NCBI RefSeq assembly: GCF_000719975.1
Contig: NZ_JOIJ01000004.1
Coordinates: 186,001-250,000 of the forward strand
Origin: Prauserella rugosa
Lineage (GTDB): Bacteria > Actinomycetota > Actinomycetes > Mycobacteriales > Pseudonocardiaceae
Direction: 5' to 3'
DNA length: 64,000 nucleotides
The notes under the pieces were generated by a model, which was not told the origin of the DNA, did not search any database, and saw nothing but the letters and a program-made list of their open reading frames with translations. Positions 20,601 through 30,679 of this stretch are shown here, piece after piece; positions within the stretch are counted from its first letter, which is position 1; the number at the start of each line of letters is the position of its first letter. The translations under genes were made by a program, and so were the position numbers.

Positions 20601-21881
20601 ATGACCGAGTACCTGAACGAGACCGTGTTCACGTGGGGTGCCACGCCGTTGAAGTTCGGCGCCGGTGCCGTCGACGAGATCGGGTGGGACCTGGCGAAAC
20701 TCGGGGCCGAACGGGTGCTGATCGTCACCGACCCCGCGGTGGCAGCCACCGGTCTGCCCCAGCGGGTCGCCGACGCCGCGAAGTCGGGCGGTCTCACCGT
20801 CGAGGTCTACGACCGCGTGCACGTCGAACCCACCGACGCGAGCATCCGCGAGGCGATCGACTTCGCCAACCAGTCCACGTGGGACGGTTTCATCGGCGTG
20901 GGCGGCGGTTCCTCCATCGACACCGCCAAGGCCGTCAACCTCTTCACGACCCATCCCGCGGATCTCTACGACTACGTCAACAAACCCCTCGGGGAGGGCA
21001 AGGCACCGCCGGGGCCGCTCAAGCCGCTCGTCGCGGTTCCGACCACCGCGGGCACGGGCTCGGAGACCACCCCCGTGTGTGTCATGGACTTCCTGGACCA
21101 CCAGGTCAAGTCGGGCATCAGCCATGCGTACCTGCGGCCCGATCTCGCGGTCATCGACCCGTTGCTGACGCTGTCCATGCCGCCGGAGGTCACCGCGGCC
21201 AGCGGGATGGACGTGTTGTGTCACGCGCTGGAGTCCTACACGGCCCGGCCGTTCCACTCCTTCCCCCGGCACAGTCCGGAAACCCGCGTGGCGTACAACG
21301 GCTCGAACCCGATCTCCGACGCGTGGACCGAGCAGGCGCTGCAGTTGCTGGCCCGTTCGTTCCGCAAGGCGGTACTCAACGGCGGCGATCTGGACGCCCG
21401 CACCGACATGATGCTCGCGGCCACGTTCGCGGGCATGGGGTTCGGCAACGCGGGCGTGCACGTGCCGCACGCGTGCGCCTATCCGATCGCGGGCCGGGTG
21501 CGGGAGTACCGCCCTGCGAACTACCCGCAGGACGTCGCGCTCGTACCGCACGGCGAGTCCGTGTCGTTGACCGCGCCGGCCGCGTTCCGGTTCACGTTCC
21601 CCACCGATCCGGCCAAACACCTGCGCGCGGCCGAGATCCTCGACCCGCGGGGCAGTGCGGCCGTCACCGACGACCGCGAACGCCTGCCCCACGTGCTGAC
21701 GTCGCTGATGCGCGACATCGGGATCCCGAACGGGCTGTCCGGCGTCGGCTACGGCGAGAGCGACGTCGGCGCGCTCGTCGAGGGCACGATGCAACAGCAG
21801 CGGCTGCTGGCGGTCGCACCGCGCACGGTGCGCGACGAGGACGTCGAAGCGGTCCTGACCGAGTCGCTCCGCAACTGGTGA
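20601..21881 (+). CDS. Hydroxyacid-oxoacid transhydrogenase (iron-type alcohol dehydrogenase)
   Basis: 426 residues, GGAGGGG at 6 bp upstream. Group III iron-containing ADH fold: GGGSSIDTAKAVN binds NAD, and metal ligands lie in DLAVIDP, SGMDVLCHALESYT and HVPHACAYP. The insert with RVAYNGSNPISDAW and the overall length match the HOT (ADHFE1) branch rather than simple alcohol dehydrogenases. HOT transfers hydride from 4-hydroxybutyrate (or a similar hydroxy acid) to 2-oxoglutarate, giving succinate semialdehyde and D-2-hydroxyglutarate, with NAD kept bound. The next gene can oxidise D-2-hydroxy acids, which supports the call. Confidence 0.82.
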   Translation: MTEYLNETVFTWGATPLKFGAGAVDEIGWDLAKLGAERVLIVTDPAVAATGLPQRVADAAKSGGLTVEVYDRVHVEPTDASIREAIDFANQSTWDGFIGVGGGSSIDTAKAVNLFTTHPADLYDYVNKPLGEGKAPPGPLKPLVAVPTTAGTGSETTPVCVMDFLDHQVKSGISHAYLRPDLAVIDPLLTLSMPPEVTAASGMDVLCHALESYTARPFHSFPRHSPETRVAYNGSNPISDAWTEQALQLLARSFRKAVLNGGDLDARTDMMLAATFAGMGFGNAGVHVPHACAYPIAGRVREYRPANYPQDVALVPHGESVSLTAPAAFRFTFPTDPAKHLRAAEILDPRGSAAVTDDRERLPHVLTSLMRDIGIPNGLSGVGYGESDVGALVEGTMQQQRLLAVAPRTVRDEDVEAVLTESLRNW

Positions 21882-21944
21882 CACCCCGATCGCCGGGCCC
21901 GGCCGTCGTCCATCGGGCAGCACGACCTCTACTACGGTGGCCCC

Positions 21945-24788
21945 GTGAGCGATCTCGTCAGTGATCTGCGGGCCTCCGTCACCGGTGACGTCGAGGCAGG
22001 TCCGACGGCGCGCGCCGTGTTCAGCATGGACGCGTCGAACTACCGGCACGTACCGCGCGCCGTGGTGTTCCCCCGCGGCGCCGACGACCTCACGGCCGTG
22101 CTGCGGGTGTGCCGGGACCACGGGGTGCCGATCACCGCGCGCGGGGCGGGCACGAGCATCGCGGGCCAGGCGGTCGGCGAGGGCGTGGTGCTCGACCACA
22201 CGCGGTACATGAACCGCATCCTCGACATCGACCCGGAGTCGCGGACCGCACGGGTGCAGCCCGGCGTCGTGCTCGACCACCTGCGCGCGGAGGCGGGGCG
22301 GCACGGGCTGACGTTCGGGCCCGATCCGTCGACGCACAGTCGCTGCACGCTCGGCGGCATGATCGGCAACGACTCGTGTGGGTCGCATTCGGTCGCATGG
22401 GGCCGCACGACGCACAACGTCGTCGCACTCGACATCCTGACCGCCGACGGCACCGCCATGACGGTGGGACCCGGCGACGCCCCCGACAACGCCTACACGC
22501 GCGCGTTGCGGCGGCTCGTCGACGAGAACCTGGCCACGATCCGGCAGGGCTTTCCGGCGTTGCCCCGCCGCGTGTCGGGGTACGCACTCGACCGGCTCCT
22601 GCCCGAGAACGGGTTCGACGTCGCGCGTGCGCTCGTGGGCAGCGAGGGCACGTGCGCCCTGCTCACCGAGGCGACCGTGCGGCTCGTGCCGTCGCCTGCC
22701 GTGCGCGTGCTGGTGGTCGCCGGTTATGCCGACGACGTCGCCGCGGCCGACGCGGTGCCGCACGTGCTGCCCCTGGATCCGCTGACCATCGAGGGCATGG
22801 GTTCGGACATGATCGATGCGCTGCTCGTGCGCGGCCGCAGGCCTGCGGCGCTCGACCGGCTGCCGGACGGCGGCGGGTGGTTGTTCATCGAGATCGGTGG
22901 CGACGACGCGGCCGACGCCCACGCCCGTGCCCAGCACGTGGCCGAGGTGCTGGCCGAACGCACGGATGCGGCGACGTCGATCGCCGGCGATCCCTCCGAC
23001 CAGAAGCAGCTGTGGTCCATTCGCGAGGCGGCCTCGGGGATCGCCACGCGCATCCCCACTCCGGAGGGCAGCACCGAGGCGTGGCCCGGCTGGGAGGACG
23101 CCGCCGTGCCACCGGAGCGTCTCGGCGCCTACCTGCGCGAGTTCCGCGCGCTGCTCGCCCGACACGAACTCCGCGGAATCCCGTACGGCCATTTCGGCGA
23201 GGGCTGCGTGCACGTACGGATCGACTTCGAGCTCGAGACCACGCAGGGGCGAGCCCGGTTCCGGTCGTTCATGGAGGACGCGGGCGACCTCGTCGTGGCG
23301 CACGGCGGGTCGCTGTCCGGAGAGCACGGCGACGGGCAGGCACGGGCCGAACTCCTGCCCCGCATGTACTCGCCCGAGGTCCTGCGGCTGTTCGAGGCCT
23401 TCAAGGCCGTGTGGGATCCCGACGACCTGCTCAACCCGGGCGTGCTCGTGCGCCCGCGTGCGATGGACGCGGACCTGCGGTTCGACGGACCCGTGCGCGA
23501 GTTGCCGCTGACGCTGCGCTATCCGCACGACGGTGGCTCACTCGCCGTCGCGGCGCGGCGCTGCGTGGGGGTCGGCAAGTGCATCGACACCTCCACCGGC
23601 GTGATGTGCCCGAGTTACATGGCGACCGGCAAGGAGGAGCACTCGACGCGCGGCCGCGCGCGGCTGCTCTCGGAGATGATGCGCGGGGAGACCGTCCCGG
23701 ACGGCTGGCGCTCGACCGAGGTCCGCGACGCCCTCGATCTCTGCCTGGCGTGCAAGGGATGTCTGTCCGACTGTCCGGTCAATGTGGACATGGCCTCCTA
23801 CAAGGCGGAGTTCCTGCACCAGCACTACCGCGGGCGCCCCCGTCCGGCGCCGCACTACTCGCTCGGTTTCCTGCCGTTGTGGTCGCGCATCGCGGCACGC
23901 ATGCCACGGCTGGCCAACGCCGTGCTGGGTTCCCGTCGCCTGTCTGGAATTCTCGCCCGGGCAGGCGGGATCGCCCCGCAGCGTTCACTGCCCCGGTTCG
24001 CGCGGCGCACGTTGCGCAAACGGCTCCGCACCCACGCCGAGGGCATTCCGCGGACGTTCACGCGGCCGCGGGTGGTGCTGTGGCCGGACACCTTCACCGA
24101 CCACTTCTCCCCCGAGGTCGGCCTCGCCGCGGCCCGCGTACTCGACCACGCCGGATTCGACGTGGTGCTGCCGCGCTCGTCGGTCTGCTGTGGACTGACG
24201 TGGATCTCGACCGGGCAGCTCGGCATCGCCAGGCGCGTGCTGCGCAGGACACTGTCGGTGCTCGCGCCCGAGATCGCAACCGGCACGCCGATCGTGGCAC
24301 TGGAACCCAGCTGCCTGGCCGTGCTGCGGCACGACATCCACGACCTGCTTCCGCCGGACGAGATCGGCGAGATCACGGCACTGACGCTGGCCGAGTTCCT
24401 CGAGCGGTACGCCCCGGACGTCGAGTTCGGCGACCTGAGTGCCGAGGCGCCCACGCAGGCGATCACCCAGCAGCACTGCCATCAGCACGCGGTGGTGGGA
24501 AACGCGGCCGACGAGCGAATCCTCGCCAGGGCGGGGATCGCGAACCGCACGCTGGACTCCGGATGCTGCGGGCTGGCGGGCAACTTCGGCATGGAGGCCG
24601 GGCACTACGAGGTGTCGGTGGCTGCGGCCGAACGCGTCCTGGTCCCGGAGGTCACGGGTGCCGATCCGGACACCCTCGTGCTGGCCGACGGGTTCAGTTG
24701 CCGCACCCAGATCGAGGACCTCACCTCCCGCAGAGCACTGCACCTCGCCGAGGTGCTCGACCGCGCGCTCGGCCGATCGTCCCGGTAA
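21945..24788 (+). CDS. FAD and Fe-S D-2-hydroxyacid (2-hydroxyglutarate/lactate) dehydrogenase
   Basis: 947 residues from GTG 21945. The N-terminal half is an FAD-linked oxidase (RGAGTSIAGQAVG; TLGGMIGNDSCGSHS; PYGHFGEGCVHVR; SGEHGDG). The C-terminal half has two 4Fe-4S motifs (CVGVGKC...CP; CLACKGCLSDCP) and two CCG cysteine domains (SSVCCGLTW; DSGCCGLAG) as in GlpC and heterodisulfide reductase. The fused layout resembles E. coli YdiJ, which I recall as a D-2-hydroxyglutarate dehydrogenase. Electrons probably go to the respiratory chain. A -10-like TACGGT lies 6 bp before the start, with no clear Shine-Dalgarno. Confidence 0.85.
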   Translation: MSDLVSDLRASVTGDVEAGPTARAVFSMDASNYRHVPRAVVFPRGADDLTAVLRVCRDHGVPITARGAGTSIAGQAVGEGVVLDHTRYMNRILDIDPESRTARVQPGVVLDHLRAEAGRHGLTFGPDPSTHSRCTLGGMIGNDSCGSHSVAWGRTTHNVVALDILTADGTAMTVGPGDAPDNAYTRALRRLVDENLATIRQGFPALPRRVSGYALDRLLPENGFDVARALVGSEGTCALLTEATVRLVPSPAVRVLVVAGYADDVAAADAVPHVLPLDPLTIEGMGSDMIDALLVRGRRPAALDRLPDGGGWLFIEIGGDDAADAHARAQHVAEVLAERTDAATSIAGDPSDQKQLWSIREAASGIATRIPTPEGSTEAWPGWEDAAVPPERLGAYLREFRALLARHELRGIPYGHFGEGCVHVRIDFELETTQGRARFRSFMEDAGDLVVAHGGSLSGEHGDGQARAELLPRMYSPEVLRLFEAFKAVWDPDDLLNPGVLVRPRAMDADLRFDGPVRELPLTLRYPHDGGSLAVAARRCVGVGKCIDTSTGVMCPSYMATGKEEHSTRGRARLLSEMMRGETVPDGWRSTEVRDALDLCLACKGCLSDCPVNVDMASYKAEFLHQHYRGRPRPAPHYSLGFLPLWSRIAARMPRLANAVLGSRRLSGILARAGGIAPQRSLPRFARRTLRKRLRTHAEGIPRTFTRPRVVLWPDTFTDHFSPEVGLAAARVLDHAGFDVVLPRSSVCCGLTWISTGQLGIARRVLRRTLSVLAPEIATGTPIVALEPSCLAVLRHDIHDLLPPDEIGEITALTLAEFLERYAPDVEFGDLSAEAPTQAITQQHCHQHAVVGNAADERILARAGIANRTLDSGCCGLAGNFGMEAGHYEVSVAAAERVLVPEVTGADPDTLVLADGFSCRTQIEDLTSRRALHLAEVLDRALGRSSR

Positions 24789-24838
24789 CCGGAACACTCC
24801 GCTTGCTCCGGCCGCGACCCGACACCGAATGTGAGCCC

Positions 24839-25657
24839 ATGGACGCCACTTCCGCTCTCGACGCCGCCACCGTCGCCGACCTCGCGAAACGTCTGCAGCA
24901 GGCGTACGAGACGGCCACCCCGATCGATCCGCTGATCGACGAGCGAGGCGAGCTCACGATCGCCGACGCCTACCGGATCCAGCAGGAACAGGTCCGTGGA
25001 TGGCTGCAGGCGGGCGAGATCGTCAAGGGCCACAAGGTGGGCCTGTCCTCCCCGGCGATGCAGCAGCAGATGGGTGTCGACCAGCCGGACTTCGGCCACC
25101 TCACGAGTGGCATGTTCCACCTGGAGCACCGGCCGATCACGGCGTCGTTCCTGCAACCACGGATCGAACCCGAGGTCGCCTTCGTGCTGGGCAGGGAGTT
25201 GACCGGCCCCGGCGTCACGGTGGCCGACGCGGTGCGAGCCGTCGAGTTCGTGCTGCCCGCACTGGAGATCGTCGACTCCCGCATCCGTGACTGGCGCATC
25301 TCGATCGTCGACACCGTGGCCGACAACGCCTCGTCCGGCGGCGTCGTACTGGGCACCACGCCGGCTCCGCTGTCGGCGGTCGACCTGAAGGCGATGGGCT
25401 GCACGCTGTACCGCTCGGGATCCCTGCTCGCGACCGGCACGGGTGCCGCGGTCCTGGGCTCGCCGCTGAACGCCCTGGTGTGGCTGGCCAACACGATCGG
25501 CCCACTGGGCATCTCGCTCGAACCGGGACATGTCGTACTCCCGGGGACGATGACGCAGGCCTTCCCCGTCGCGCCGGGCGAGACCATCACCGCCCACATG
25601 GACGGTCTCGGAGATGTCACGGCGGTATTCGCGCGCGAGGACGGCACCGCGGGCTGA
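24839..25657 (+). CDS. 2-keto-4-pentenoate hydratase family protein
   Basis: 272 residues from ATG 24839. FAH-superfamily signatures of MhpD/DmpE-type hydratases and oxalocrotonate decarboxylases are present: GHKVGLSSPAMQQQMGV, the metal-binding IEPEVAFVLGREL and ALEIVDSRI. The family hydrates 2-oxopent-4-enoate to 4-hydroxy-2-oxovalerate or decarboxylates related dienoates. No meta-cleavage genes are nearby; it instead follows the two 2-hydroxyacid genes by 50 bp, so its substrate may be another unsaturated 2-oxo acid. Confidence 0.85.
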   Translation: MDATSALDAATVADLAKRLQQAYETATPIDPLIDERGELTIADAYRIQQEQVRGWLQAGEIVKGHKVGLSSPAMQQQMGVDQPDFGHLTSGMFHLEHRPITASFLQPRIEPEVAFVLGRELTGPGVTVADAVRAVEFVLPALEIVDSRIRDWRISIVDTVADNASSGGVVLGTTPAPLSAVDLKAMGCTLYRSGSLLATGTGAAVLGSPLNALVWLANTIGPLGISLEPGHVVLPGTMTQAFPVAPGETITAHMDGLGDVTAVFAREDGTAG

Positions 25658-26052
25658 CCGTGGTCCGCACCTACCGGGATCGCCGACGTTTTCACTGGTC
25701 ACAAAGTTATGTAACGATCAACCAGTTGACGGGGACGTCGTCAATCCCGCAGTGTTGTATCCCACGCGCGTTCACTGAGAAGTCCCGATAACGGCGATTT
25801 CACATTACTGTCATAAGACCGGTTAACCCCGGGACGTTCAGCGCGCGTCGACACGGCAGGCGAACCCTGCCCCGTCGGCGCGTGCCTGCACTACCGCCAG
25901 CCGTGCGCAGACGCCCTGCGCACACCGGCTCTCCCGAGCCAGGCCTTGCCACACAACGGCGTGTGGTCGACACCGCGGCGCCTTGCCCTGTCGTCCTACG
26001 CCGGACACGCGGCAGGTCGCCGTTGTCGAGTCCCCTACTGACAATCGCACCA
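25658..26052. promoter_or_regulatory. Long non-coding region before gltB
   Basis: With the leader hairpin this is a 480-bp gap. The part 25695-25830 is clearly richer in A+T than the surroundings (AAAGTTATGTAACGATCAAC, TTCACATTACTGTCATAAG) and is the best place for the gltBD promoter and nitrogen-control sites. I could not fit a convincing GlnR box. 25850-26052 is G+C-rich with no recognisable gene. Confidence 0.45.
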
Positions 26053-26108
26053 CCAGGCCGGACCGTTAGCCGACCGAAGTCACCCGGTCGGCTGGCAGCC
26101 CGGCCTGG
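26053..26108 (+). promoter_or_regulatory. Two-tier stem-loop in the gltB leader
   Basis: Outer arms CCAGGCCGG (26053-26061) and CCGGCCTGG (26100-26108) enclose a second perfect stem, AGCCGACCG (26068-26076) with CGGTCGGCT (26085-26093); the two stems are separated by a symmetric 6+6 internal loop. It ends 29 bp before the gltB start, just ahead of the GGAGG ribosome site. Confidence 0.55.
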
Positions 26109-26137
26109 CTGTGCCGAGCCAAGGAGGGCGGCAAGCC

Positions 26138-29100
26138 GTGACCCGCCACGCACCGCGCAAGCCGAACACCGGTCTGTACGACGAGCAGTACGAACACGAC
26201 GCCTGTGGTGTCGCTTTCGTCGCCGACCTGTCCGGTCGCCCCGATCACGAGATCGTGCGCAAAGCACTGGTCGCCCTGAGCAATCTCGAGCACCGCGGCG
26301 CCCGCGGAGCCGAGACCGAGACCGGTGACGGCGCCGGGATCCTGATCCAGATCCCCGACGCCTTCTTCCGCGAGGTCACCGACTTCGAACTGCCCGAACC
26401 GGGCACCTACGCCGCAGGCACCGCGTTCCTTCCCCAGGACGAGACGGCGCGCGGCAAGGCCATGTCGGCCGTCGAGCGCATCGCCGCCGAGGAGAACCTG
26501 CGGGTACTCGGCTGGCGCGACCTGCCGGTCGACGCCGAGCACGTGGGCCCGAGCGCCCGCGAGACCATGCCGTACTTCGCCCAGGTGTTCCTCGCCCCGC
26601 AGCGCGACGGGGACGCCGGGGTCAGCGGCCTCGAACTCGAGCGCGCGGCGTTCGTCGTGCGCAAGCGCGCCGAGCACCAGCTGGAGGACTCGGGCGTCTA
26701 CTTCCCGAGCCTGTCCTCGCGCACCATCGTCTACAAAGGAATGCTGACCGAGCCGCAGGTTCCCAAGTTCTTCCCCGACCTCGCCGACGAGCGCGTCGTG
26801 AGCGCGATCGGCCTGGTCCACTCGCGCTTCTCGACGAACACGTTCCCCTCGTGGCCGCTGGCGCACCCGTACCGCTACGTGGCGCACAACGGTGAGATCA
26901 ACACGCTCAAGGGCAACCGCAACTGGATGGACGCCCGCGAGTCGCAGTTAGACACCGACCTGATCCCCGGCCCGCTGCGCCGCATCTACCCGGTGATCAC
27001 CCGCGGCGCCAGCGACTCGGCCTCGTTCGACGAGGTGCTCGAACTGCTGCACCTCGGTGGCCGCAGCCTGCCGCACGCGGTGCTGATGATGATCCCGGAG
27101 GCGTGGGAGAACCACGCCGAGATGGATCCGGCCCGGCGCGCGTTCTACGAGTTCCACGCCACGATGATGGAGCCGTGGGACGGCCCCGCGCTCGTGTCGT
27201 TCACCGACGGAACGCAGATCGGCGCCGTGCTCGACCGCAACGGCCTGCGCCCCGCCCGCTACTGGATCACCGAGGACGGCCTCGTGGTGCTGGCCAGCGA
27301 GGCGGGCGTGCTGGAGCTCGACCAGTCCTCGATCGTCCGCAAGGGCCGTCTCGAGCCGGGCCGCATGTTCCTCGTCGACACGGCCGAGGGCCGCATCGTC
27401 GACGACGAGGAGATCAAGGGCCAGCTCGCAGCCGAGCATCCGTACGACGAGTGGCTCGCCAAGGGCCGGCTCAAGCTCGACGACCTGCCCGAACGCGAGC
27501 GCGAGGTGCCGACGCACGCCTCGCTCGTGCGCAGGCAGCAGGCCTTCGGCTACACGTCCGAGGAGCTGGACGTGCTGCTCGAGCCGATGGCGCGCACCGG
27601 CGCCGAGCCGATCGGTTCGATGGGCAACGACTCGCCCATCGCCCCGCTCTCCAGCGGGCAGCGGCCGATCTTCGACTACTTCACGCAGCTGTTCGCCCAG
27701 GTGACGAACCCGCCGCTGGACGCGATCCGCGAGGAGCTCGTCACCGCGCTCGGCACCCAGCTGGGCTCCGAGCCGAACCTGCTTGAGGCGGGGCCGGAGC
27801 ACGCGCGCAAGATCGTGCTGCCGTTCCCCGTACTCGACAACGACGACCTGGCCAAGCTGGTCCACGCCAACGACGACGGCAACCTGCCCGAGTTCTCGTC
27901 GTACACGGTGCACGGCACCTACGACGTGGCGGGTGGCGGCGCGGCGCTGCAGCACCGCCTCGACGAGATCCGCACCGAGGTCTCCGAGGCCATCGCCGAC
28001 GGCGCGCGGCTGATCGTGCTGTCCGACCGCGGCGTGAACGCCGAGCAGGCCGCGATCCCGTCGCTGCTGCTGACCGGCGCGGTGCACCACCACCTGGTGC
28101 GCGAGAAGAGCCGTACGCAGGTGGGCCTGATCGTCGAGTCCGGCGACGCCCGCGAGGTGCACCACATCGCGCTGCTCATCGGCTACGGCGCGGCCGCGGT
28201 GAACCCGTACCTGGCGATGGCCACCGTCGAGGAGCTCGCCGAACAGGGCCGCATCCCCGGCATGACCACCAAGGACGCCACGGCCAACCTCATCAAGGCG
28301 CTCGGCAAGGGCGTGCGCAAGACGATGTCGAAGATGGGCGTATCCACGGTGGCCTCGTACACCGGCGCGCAGATCTTCGAGGCCATCGGCCTGGGTTCCG
28401 AGGTCATCGACACCTGCTTCACCGGTACGACGTCGCGACTCGGCGGTGTCGGGTTCGAGGTGCTCGCCCGCGAGGTCTCCGAGCGGCACCGGCGCGCGTT
28501 CCCCGCCGACGACGTGCGGCCGAGTCACCGCGAGCTGGCCACGGGCGGCGACTACCAGTGGCGCCGCGAGGGCGAACCGCACCTGTTCAACCCGCAGACG
28601 GTGTTCAAGCTGCAGCACTCCACGAGGTCGGGCAAGTACGAGATCTTCAAGGAGTACACCAAGGCCGTCGACGACCAGGCCGAGCGGCTGATGACGCTGC
28701 GCGGGCTGTTCAAGTTCAAGGAGGGCGAGCGCCCGCCGGTGCCGATCGAGGAGGTCGAGCCGGTCTCGGAGATCGTCAAGCGGTTCGCCACCGGCGCGAT
28801 CTCGTACGGTTCGATCTCGGCCGAGGCGCACGAGACCCTCGCGATCGCGATGAACCGGTTGAAGGGCAAGTCCAACACCGGTGAGGGCGGCGAGGACCCC
28901 GAGCGGCTCTACGACCCCGAGCGGCGCAGCGCGATCAAGCAGGTCGCGAGTGGACGGTTCGGCGTGACGAGCGAGTACCTCGTCAACGCCGACGACATCC
29001 AGATCAAGATGGCCCAGGGCGCCAAGCCCGGTGAGGGCGGCCAGCTGCCCGGCGGCAAGGTCTACCCGTGGATCGGCAAGACCAGGCACTCCACGCCGGG

Positions 29101-30679
29101 CGTCGGGCTGATCTCGCCGCCTCCGCACCACGACATCTATTCGATCGAGGACCTCAAGCAGCTGATCCACGATCTGAAGAACGCCAACCCGGCCGCGCGC
29201 ATCCACGTGAAGCTCGTGTCCGAGGTCGGCGTCGGCACGGTCGCCGCGGGTGTGTCGAAGGCGCACGCCGACGTCGTGCTGATCTCCGGCCACGACGGCG
29301 GTACCGGTGCGTCCCCGTTGTCGTCGATCAAGCACGCGGGCGGTCCGTGGGAGCTGGGCCTGGCCGAGACACAGCAGACGCTGCTGGCCAACCGGCTGCG
29401 CGACCGCATCGTGGTGCAGACCGACGGGCAGCTCAAGACCGGACGCGACGTGCTCATCGCGGCCCTGCTGGGCGCCGAGGAGTTCGGTTTCGCGACCGCA
29501 CCGCTGGTGGTGTCGGGCTGCATCATGATGCGCGTGTGCCACCTGGACACGTGTCCGGTCGGTGTCGCGACGCAGAACCCCGCGCTGCGGGAGAAGTTCA
29601 GCGGCAAGGCCGACTACGTGGTGAACTTCTTCGAGTTCATCGCCCAGGAGGTGCGCGAGTACCTGGCGGCGCTGGGCTTCCGCTCGATCGCCGAGGCGGT
29701 GGGCCACGCCGAACTGCTCGACACCCGCGACGCGGTGGACCACTGGAAGGCCGAGGGCCTGGACCTCTCGCCGATCTTCGAGGTGCCGGAGATCGAGCCG
29801 GGCGCCGCGCGGCACCAGGTCGTCGCTCAGGACCACGGGCTCGACAAGGCACTCGACAACACGCTGATCCAGCTGGCCGAGGGCGCACTGCGCTCGGGTG
29901 ACCGGGTGAAGCTCGACCTGCCGGTGCGCAACGTGAACCGCACCGTCGGCACGATGCTGGGCCACGAGCTGACCAAGCAGTGGGGCGGCGAGGGCCTGCC
30001 GGACGACACGATCGACATCACGTTCACCGGCACGGCGGGGCAGGCGTTCGGCGCGTTCGTGCCGAAGGGCATCACGCTGCGCCTGCGCGGCGACGGCAAC
30101 GACTACGTCGGCAAGGGCCTGTCCGGCGGGCGCATCGTCGTGCGTCCGCCCGAGGATGCGCCGATCGTGGCCGAGGAGCACATCATCGCCGGCAACGTGA
30201 TCGGCTACGGCGCCACGGGCGGCGAGCTGTTCCTGCGCGGCAAGGTCGGCGAGCGGTTCTGCGTGCGCAACTCGGGCGCGCTGGCCGTCGTCGAGGGCGT
30301 CGGCGACCACGGCTGCGAGTACATGACCGGCGGCCGGGTGGTCGTGCTCGGGAAGACGGGCCGCAACTTCGCGGCGGGCATGTCGGGCGGTGTCGCCTAC
30401 GTGCTCGACCTCGACGCCGGGCGCGTCAACGGCGAGATGGTCGACCTGGAAGGGCTCGACGACGAGGACGTCGAGGTGCTCCGCGAGGCGATCGAACGGC
30501 ATTACACCGAGACCGAGTCGGCCGTGGCACACGCGCTTCTCACCGACTGGGAGTCCGCACTGCCGCGGATCACGAAGGTCATGCCGAAGGACTACAAGCG
30601 GGTCCTGCAGGCACGCGCGGCGGCCGAGCGGGACGGCAGGGACGTGAACGAGGCGATCATGGAGGCGGCTCATGGCTGA
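26138..30679 (+). CDS. gltB: Glutamate synthase large subunit
   Basis: 1513 residues from GTG 26138, after AAGGAGGG. The catalytic amidotransferase cysteine is Cys23 (HDACGVAF), so about 22 residues are removed as a propeptide. Then come the central domain, the FMN-binding synthase barrel ([25 protein letters not shown]) with the 3Fe-4S cysteines [13 protein letters not shown], and the C-terminal beta-helix GXGXG domain. It takes ammonia from glutamine and makes two glutamates from glutamine and 2-oxoglutarate. The gltD start overlaps its 3' end by 8 bp. Confidence 0.97.
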   Translation: MTRHAPRKPNTGLYDEQYEHDACGVAFVADLSGRPDHEIVRKALVALSNLEHRGARGAETETGDGAGILIQIPDAFFREVTDFELPEPGTYAAGTAFLPQDETARGKAMSAVERIAAEENLRVLGWRDLPVDAEHVGPSARETMPYFAQVFLAPQRDGDAGVSGLELERAAFVVRKRAEHQLEDSGVYFPSLSSRTIVYKGMLTEPQVPKFFPDLADERVVSAIGLVHSRFSTNTFPSWPLAHPYRYVAHNGEINTLKGNRNWMDARESQLDTDLIPGPLRRIYPVITRGASDSASFDEVLELLHLGGRSLPHAVLMMIPEAWENHAEMDPARRAFYEFHATMMEPWDGPALVSFTDGTQIGAVLDRNGLRPARYWITEDGLVVLASEAGVLELDQSSIVRKGRLEPGRMFLVDTAEGRIVDDEEIKGQLAAEHPYDEWLAKGRLKLDDLPEREREVPTHASLVRRQQAFGYTSEELDVLLEPMARTGAEPIGSMGNDSPIAPLSSGQRPIFDYFTQLFAQVTNPPLDAIREELVTALGTQLGSEPNLLEAGPEHARKIVLPFPVLDNDDLAKLVHANDDGNLPEFSSYTVHGTYDVAGGGAALQHRLDEIRTEVSEAIADGARLIVLSDRGVNAEQAAIPSLLLTGAVHHHLVREKSRTQVGLIVESGDAREVHHIALLIGYGAAAVNPYLAMATVEELAEQGRIPGMTTKDATANLIKALGKGVRKTMSKMGVSTVASYTGAQIFEAIGLGSEVIDTCFTGTTSRLGGVGFEVLAREVSERHRRAFPADDVRPSHRELATGGDYQWRREGEPHLFNPQTVFKLQHSTRSGKYEIFKEYTKAVDDQAERLMTLRGLFKFKEGERPPVPIEEVEPVSEIVKRFATGAISYGSISAEAHETLAIAMNRLKGKSNTGEGGEDPERLYDPERRSAIKQVASGRFGVTSEYLVNADDIQIKMAQGAKPGEGGQLPGGKVYPWIGKTRHSTPGVGLISPPPHHDIYSIEDLKQLIHDLKNANPAARIHVKLVSEVGVGTVAAGVSKAHADVVLISGHDGGTGASPLSSIKHAGGPWELGLAETQQTLLANRLRDRIVVQTDGQLKTGRDVLIAALLGAEEFGFATAPLVVSGCIMMRVCHLDTCPVGVATQNPALREKFSGKADYVVNFFEFIAQEVREYLAALGFRSIAEAVGHAELLDTRDAVDHWKAEGLDLSPIFEVPEIEPGAARHQVVAQDHGLDKALDNTLIQLAEGALRSGDRVKLDLPVRNVNRTVGTMLGHELTKQWGGEGLPDDTIDITFTGTAGQAFGAFVPKGITLRLRGDGNDYVGKGLSGGRIVVRPPEDAPIVAEEHIIAGNVIGYGATGGELFLRGKVGERFCVRNSGALAVVEGVGDHGCEYMTGGRVVVLGKTGRNFAAGMSGGVAYVLDLDAGRVNGEMVDLEGLDDEDVEVLREAIERHYTETESAVAHALLTDWESALPRITKVMPKDYKRVLQARAAAERDGRDVNEAIMEAAHG

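Noticed and set aside
24605..25702. Long minus-strand open frames opposite the hydratase, ligA, gltB, cobN and other genes
   Set aside because: They are G+C-driven shadows: Arg/His/Pro/Ala-rich composition, no family motifs, and strong known genes on the other strand.
25695..25830. GlnR binding site upstream of gltB
   Set aside because: GTAAC and GTTATG-like words are present but do not fit the two-half-site spacing and GAAAC half that I would require.
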